A DNA stretch of 64,000 nt from an uncultured Thiohalocapsa sp. (GTDB lineage Bacteria; Pseudomonadota; Gammaproteobacteria; Chromatiales; Chromatiaceae): the NCBI RefSeq assembly GCF_913063425.1, contig NZ_CAJXYK010000023.1, positions 24,533 to 88,532 of the forward strand. The letters are read 5' to 3'. The position numbers and the translations under genes were made by a program. The notes under the pieces were generated by a model that ran no database searches, was not told the origin of the DNA, and saw only the letters and a list, made by a program, of their open reading frames with translations. Positions 61,721-64,000 of the stretch are shown piece by piece (position 1 is the first letter of the stretch; each line of letters opens with the position of its first letter).

Positions 61721-62611
61721 ATGAGCCACGACCAGAACTTCAAGAACCTGATCGTCGACTACCCGCACCAAGCGGTGCAGTTCTTCGCCGCCGACGAGGC
61801 CGCGCATGTGGACCAGAGCGTCCGCATCATCCCCATCCGCGAGGAGCAGCTCAAAGACCGGCTCGGCGACCGCTTCCGCGAGCTTGACACGCCGTTGCTG
61901 GTCGAGTGGCCGGACGGCCGCCGCACGGCCTTGCTGTTCGTGCTGGAGGAGGAGACGGACACGTCCAAGTTCTCGATCCACCGCCTGGCGCACTACTGCT
62001 TGGACCTCGCCGAGCTGTTCGAGACCGACCGCGTGGTGCCGGTGGCCATCTTCCTGCGCGACGGAGACCCGGCGGCGTCGCTGACCTTGGGCGGGGACCG
62101 CTACGACTTCCTTACCTTCCGCTACCTCGCCTGCGCCCTCCCCGACCTGCCCTGGGAGGCGTGGCGCGACAGCGACAACATCGTCGCCCGCGTCAACCTC
62201 CCCAACATGCGCTACGCTCCCAGCGAGCGCGTCGCCGTCTACGCCTTGGCGCTGCGCGGGCTCGTGCAGTTGGAGCCCGATCCCGAGAAACGGCTGAAGT
62301 ATGCCGACTTCGTCGACATCTACGCCAACCTGACCGACGCCGAGCGCGAGCAGTACGAACGCGACTATCCCGAGGAGACCAAGACCATGCAGTCATTGAC
62401 CACCCGCATGCGAGAAGAAGGCGAACGCATCGGTGAGCGGAGAGGCATCCAGCTTGGCGAAGCAGCGATGTTGCTGCTTCTACTGGAAGACAAGTTCGGC
62501 CCGGTTCCCGAGCAAGTCCGCGCACAGGTCGAAGCAGCCAACCCGGAATCCCTGCTGCGGTGGTCCCGGCGGGTGCTCAGGGCCGAGAGCATCGAAGACG
62601 TGTTCCGGTAA
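61721..62611 (+). CDS. Rpn/DUF4351-type PD-(D/E)XK nuclease-like protein
   Basis: 296 aa from ATG 61721 ('MSHDQNFKNLIVDYPHQAVQ'). 'NFKNLIVDYPHQAVQFFAAD', 'LDTPLLVEWPDGRRTALLFVLEEE' in pattern (with E-E-E of the nuclease core) and 'KFSIHRLAHYCLDLAELF' follow the family. The C-terminal DUF4351-like helices end 'LEDKFGPVPEQVRAQVEAAN' and 'LLRWSRRVLRAESIEDVFR'. Related to but distinct from the 60130 protein. Likely mobile accessory DNA; role unknown. Confidence 0.8.
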   Translation: MSHDQNFKNLIVDYPHQAVQFFAADEAAHVDQSVRIIPIREEQLKDRLGDRFRELDTPLLVEWPDGRRTALLFVLEEETDTSKFSIHRLAHYCLDLAELFETDRVVPVAIFLRDGDPAASLTLGGDRYDFLTFRYLACALPDLPWEAWRDSDNIVARVNLPNMRYAPSERVAVYALALRGLVQLEPDPEKRLKYADFVDIYANLTDAEREQYERDYPEETKTMQSLTTRMREEGERIGERRGIQLGEAAMLLLLLEDKFGPVPEQVRAQVEAANPESLLRWSRRVLRAESIEDVFR

Positions 62612-62737
62612 CCGCCACCACCCGCTTAGCATGCCAGTATCGATCCGGACCCTGCACATCGCCCAAGAAGCACTCGGGCAGCCGCGGCAGCCCGTCTCGC
62701 TGCGCCTCGCCTGCCTCGTCACCGGCCTTACCAGCCG

Positions 62738-63547
62738 GCAGCGCGTGGATACTGCAAGGCACCACCGGCACGGGCAAGGGCATGCTGTTCAACGACATCA
62801 TCCGGCCCCTGATCGGGGATGCGTACTGTCGCGCGGTCGGCCTCGGCAACCTGGAGGAGCAGTTCAACGGCTTTGCCGCGGAGACCATCGTGCTGTTCGT
62901 GGACGAGGTGGACACCGACCAGGTGCGGCAGATGCTCAAGCTCATCGCCCGGCTCAAGCGCTGGATCACCGAGCCGCGCATCGAGCTGCGCGCCATGCGG
63001 CAGGACCTGCGCAACCTGGACAACCACTTGAACCTGATCCTGGCGTCCAACCAGCCCAACTCGATGCGCATCGAGGCCAACGACCGGCGCTGCACCGTCT
63101 GTCCGCGGCAGGAGGCCAAGCTGCTGGACCCCGGTGAGGACGGTGCCGAGCTGGCGCAGCGTATCGCGAAGGAATTGCCCGCGTTCGCGGACTACCTGCG
63201 CTCGCGCCCGGCGGACCGCAGCCTGGCCGGCAGTGCGCTGGACACACCGGCGAAACGGCTGTTGCAGGCGATCACGCAGACCGCCATCGAAGAGGTTGCC
63301 CATGCCTTCCGTTATGGCGACCTAGCGTACTTCGTCGAGCAACGCCCGCTCGGTGCCGACGCCATGCCGCGCACCGTCCCAGCGCGGCTTCGGTGGCCAG
63401 TGGCACGCGGAGCCGGAGCAGATCGCCGCATGGCGCGCGCTGCTGGAAGCGGAGGCGCAGCCGGGGTTCACGCAAGGCCCATTGCCCGATGAGCCGCCGG
63501 CGGTGCGTCGCCCGCTGCTGACCAGCGAGCCGGAGGATGCGGCCTAA
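62738..63547 (+). pseudogene. Phage/plasmid primase-helicase fragment (frameshifted, 5'-truncated)
   Basis: The frame resumes in the middle of a P4/D5-type superfamily 3 helicase: Walker A 'GTTGTGKGMLFNDIIRP', Walker B 'TIVLFVDEVDTD', sensor region 'NLDNHLNLILASNQPNSMRI'. No start codon or N-terminal primase part is present upstream. Near 63380 the frame shifts: the true end ('GQWHAEPEQIAAWRALLEAE' to 'TSEPEDAA') is in the next frame. Broken at both ends, it marks the remains of an integrated phage or plasmid. Confidence 0.75.
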
Positions 63548-63904
63548 GCCGCGGCTCAGCCCCGCCCGAGCCTGCCGGCCTGTGGCGGGGCTGTTTGGCT
63601 GAGCGCTGCCGTCGTCATTCTGGAGCCGGGGCTGTTCCCGGTCTCAAGCGGATGATGGCGGCTGCGCTTGGCTGATTTTTCGTCTCCTTTCGCGCGCATC
63701 CAGGCTGGGTGGCTGGAGCGGAGAAGGGGGTGGGTTGGTTCTGCTGGGTCCCATCTGGTCGACAGGGACCCCACCCTCCGAAGCAGCGCGTTCCTCTGCC
63801 AGCATCACGAACGCGCCGTCTGTCTAAGCCGCAAGTGCCTGGAATCGCGTGGGAGGGGCGCGAACGCCCTATCAGGCACCGTCTCACTGATCGGAGCTGA
63901 ACCC
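63548..63904. other. Gene-free stretch
   Basis: About 350 bases with no convincing ORF. It contains degenerate sequence between the primase fragment and the PIN-domain fragment and no clear repeat or RNA structure. Confidence 0.4.
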
Positions 63905-64000
63905 ATGTCCAGTCTCCCAATGAATCTTGCCGATGCGTCGCTGGTGCTGCTCGCCGAGTACCCGGGCCACGGGCGCATGTTATCGACGCATGTCCGAGAC
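63905..64000 (+). CDS. PIN-domain (VapC-like) protein fragment at window edge
   Basis: 32 codons from ATG 63905 read 'MSSLPMNLADASLVLLAEYP' and 'GHGRMLSTHVRD' and run off the right edge. 'LADASLVLLAE' and 'RMLSTHVRD' are the last two acidic motifs of PIN-domain ribonucleases. The N-terminal Asp motif is not found in frame upstream, so it may be a truncated toxin gene. The rest lies outside the window. Confidence 0.5.
   Translation, partial: MSSLPMNLADASLVLLAEYPGHGRMLSTHVRD

Overview
The window is GC-rich and looks like chromosome from a gammaproteobacterium, most likely in or near the Chromatiales/Ectothiorhodospiraceae. This is inferred from gene content: a homodimeric AceE-type pyruvate dehydrogenase, paired Rpn-type PD-(D/E)XK nucleases, a V-type ATPase subunit, a UDP-sulfoquinovose synthase, a PEP-CTERM-like protein and a bifunctional NDP-forming acyl-CoA synthetase/acetyltransferase. 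No rRNA, tRNA or CRISPR was recognised.

Region 1 (1-2900) is a mobile-element scar. An IS630-type transposase fragment runs off the left edge. It is cut exactly where a terminal inverted repeat of an IS3-type element (about 518-2429) begins. Beyond that element lies the C-terminal remnant of a CBM9-like gene.

Region 2 (3079-27902) is a large surface-polysaccharide locus. The minus-strand part holds three GT4 glycosyltransferases, an FkbM methyltransferase, a Wzy/O-antigen-polymerase-like membrane protein, a PAPS-dependent sulfotransferase, a Wzx flippase and a sugar-nucleotide epimerase. Next comes a compact minus-strand group made of a degenerate Nudix protein, a PAPS-reductase-family PP-loop protein and UDP-sulfoquinovose synthase (sqdB). 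After it are a frameshifted second flippase, an O-antigen-ligase-like protein, a PHP-type tyrosine phosphatase, and a plus-strand set: OPX export lipoprotein, BY-kinase/co-polymerase, a membrane-anchored J-domain protein and a TPR protein. Together these suggest an exported glycan carrying sulfate and possibly sulfonate groups.

Region 3 (28-41 kb) is mostly housekeeping. It holds a protein-acetylation trio (Pat-like enzyme, histone-deacetylase-family protein, GNAT), a PEP-CTERM-like protein, photolyase, an isolated V-ATPase subunit D, serS, crcB with a DUF190 gene, and a three-gene lipid-type cluster (CarS-like, EEP phosphatase/nuclease, CDP-alcohol phosphatidyltransferase).

Region 4 (41.5-51.2 kb) has a secreted Pro-rich repeat protein and the pyruvate dehydrogenase genes aceE-aceF-lpd. 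The last of these is separated from aceF by a DUF29 protein, an AhpD-like protein and a VapBC-type toxin-antitoxin pair.

Region 5 (51.4-64 kb) carries a Uma2 nuclease, TelA, a lipoprotein, a glycerophosphodiesterase and an RND efflux pair. It ends in a degraded accessory zone: two Rpn-type nucleases, a chimeric ORF joining Rpn and RND tails, a broken phage-type primase/helicase and a PIN-domain fragment at the right edge. Short tandem repeats and extragenic palindromes are frequent throughout.
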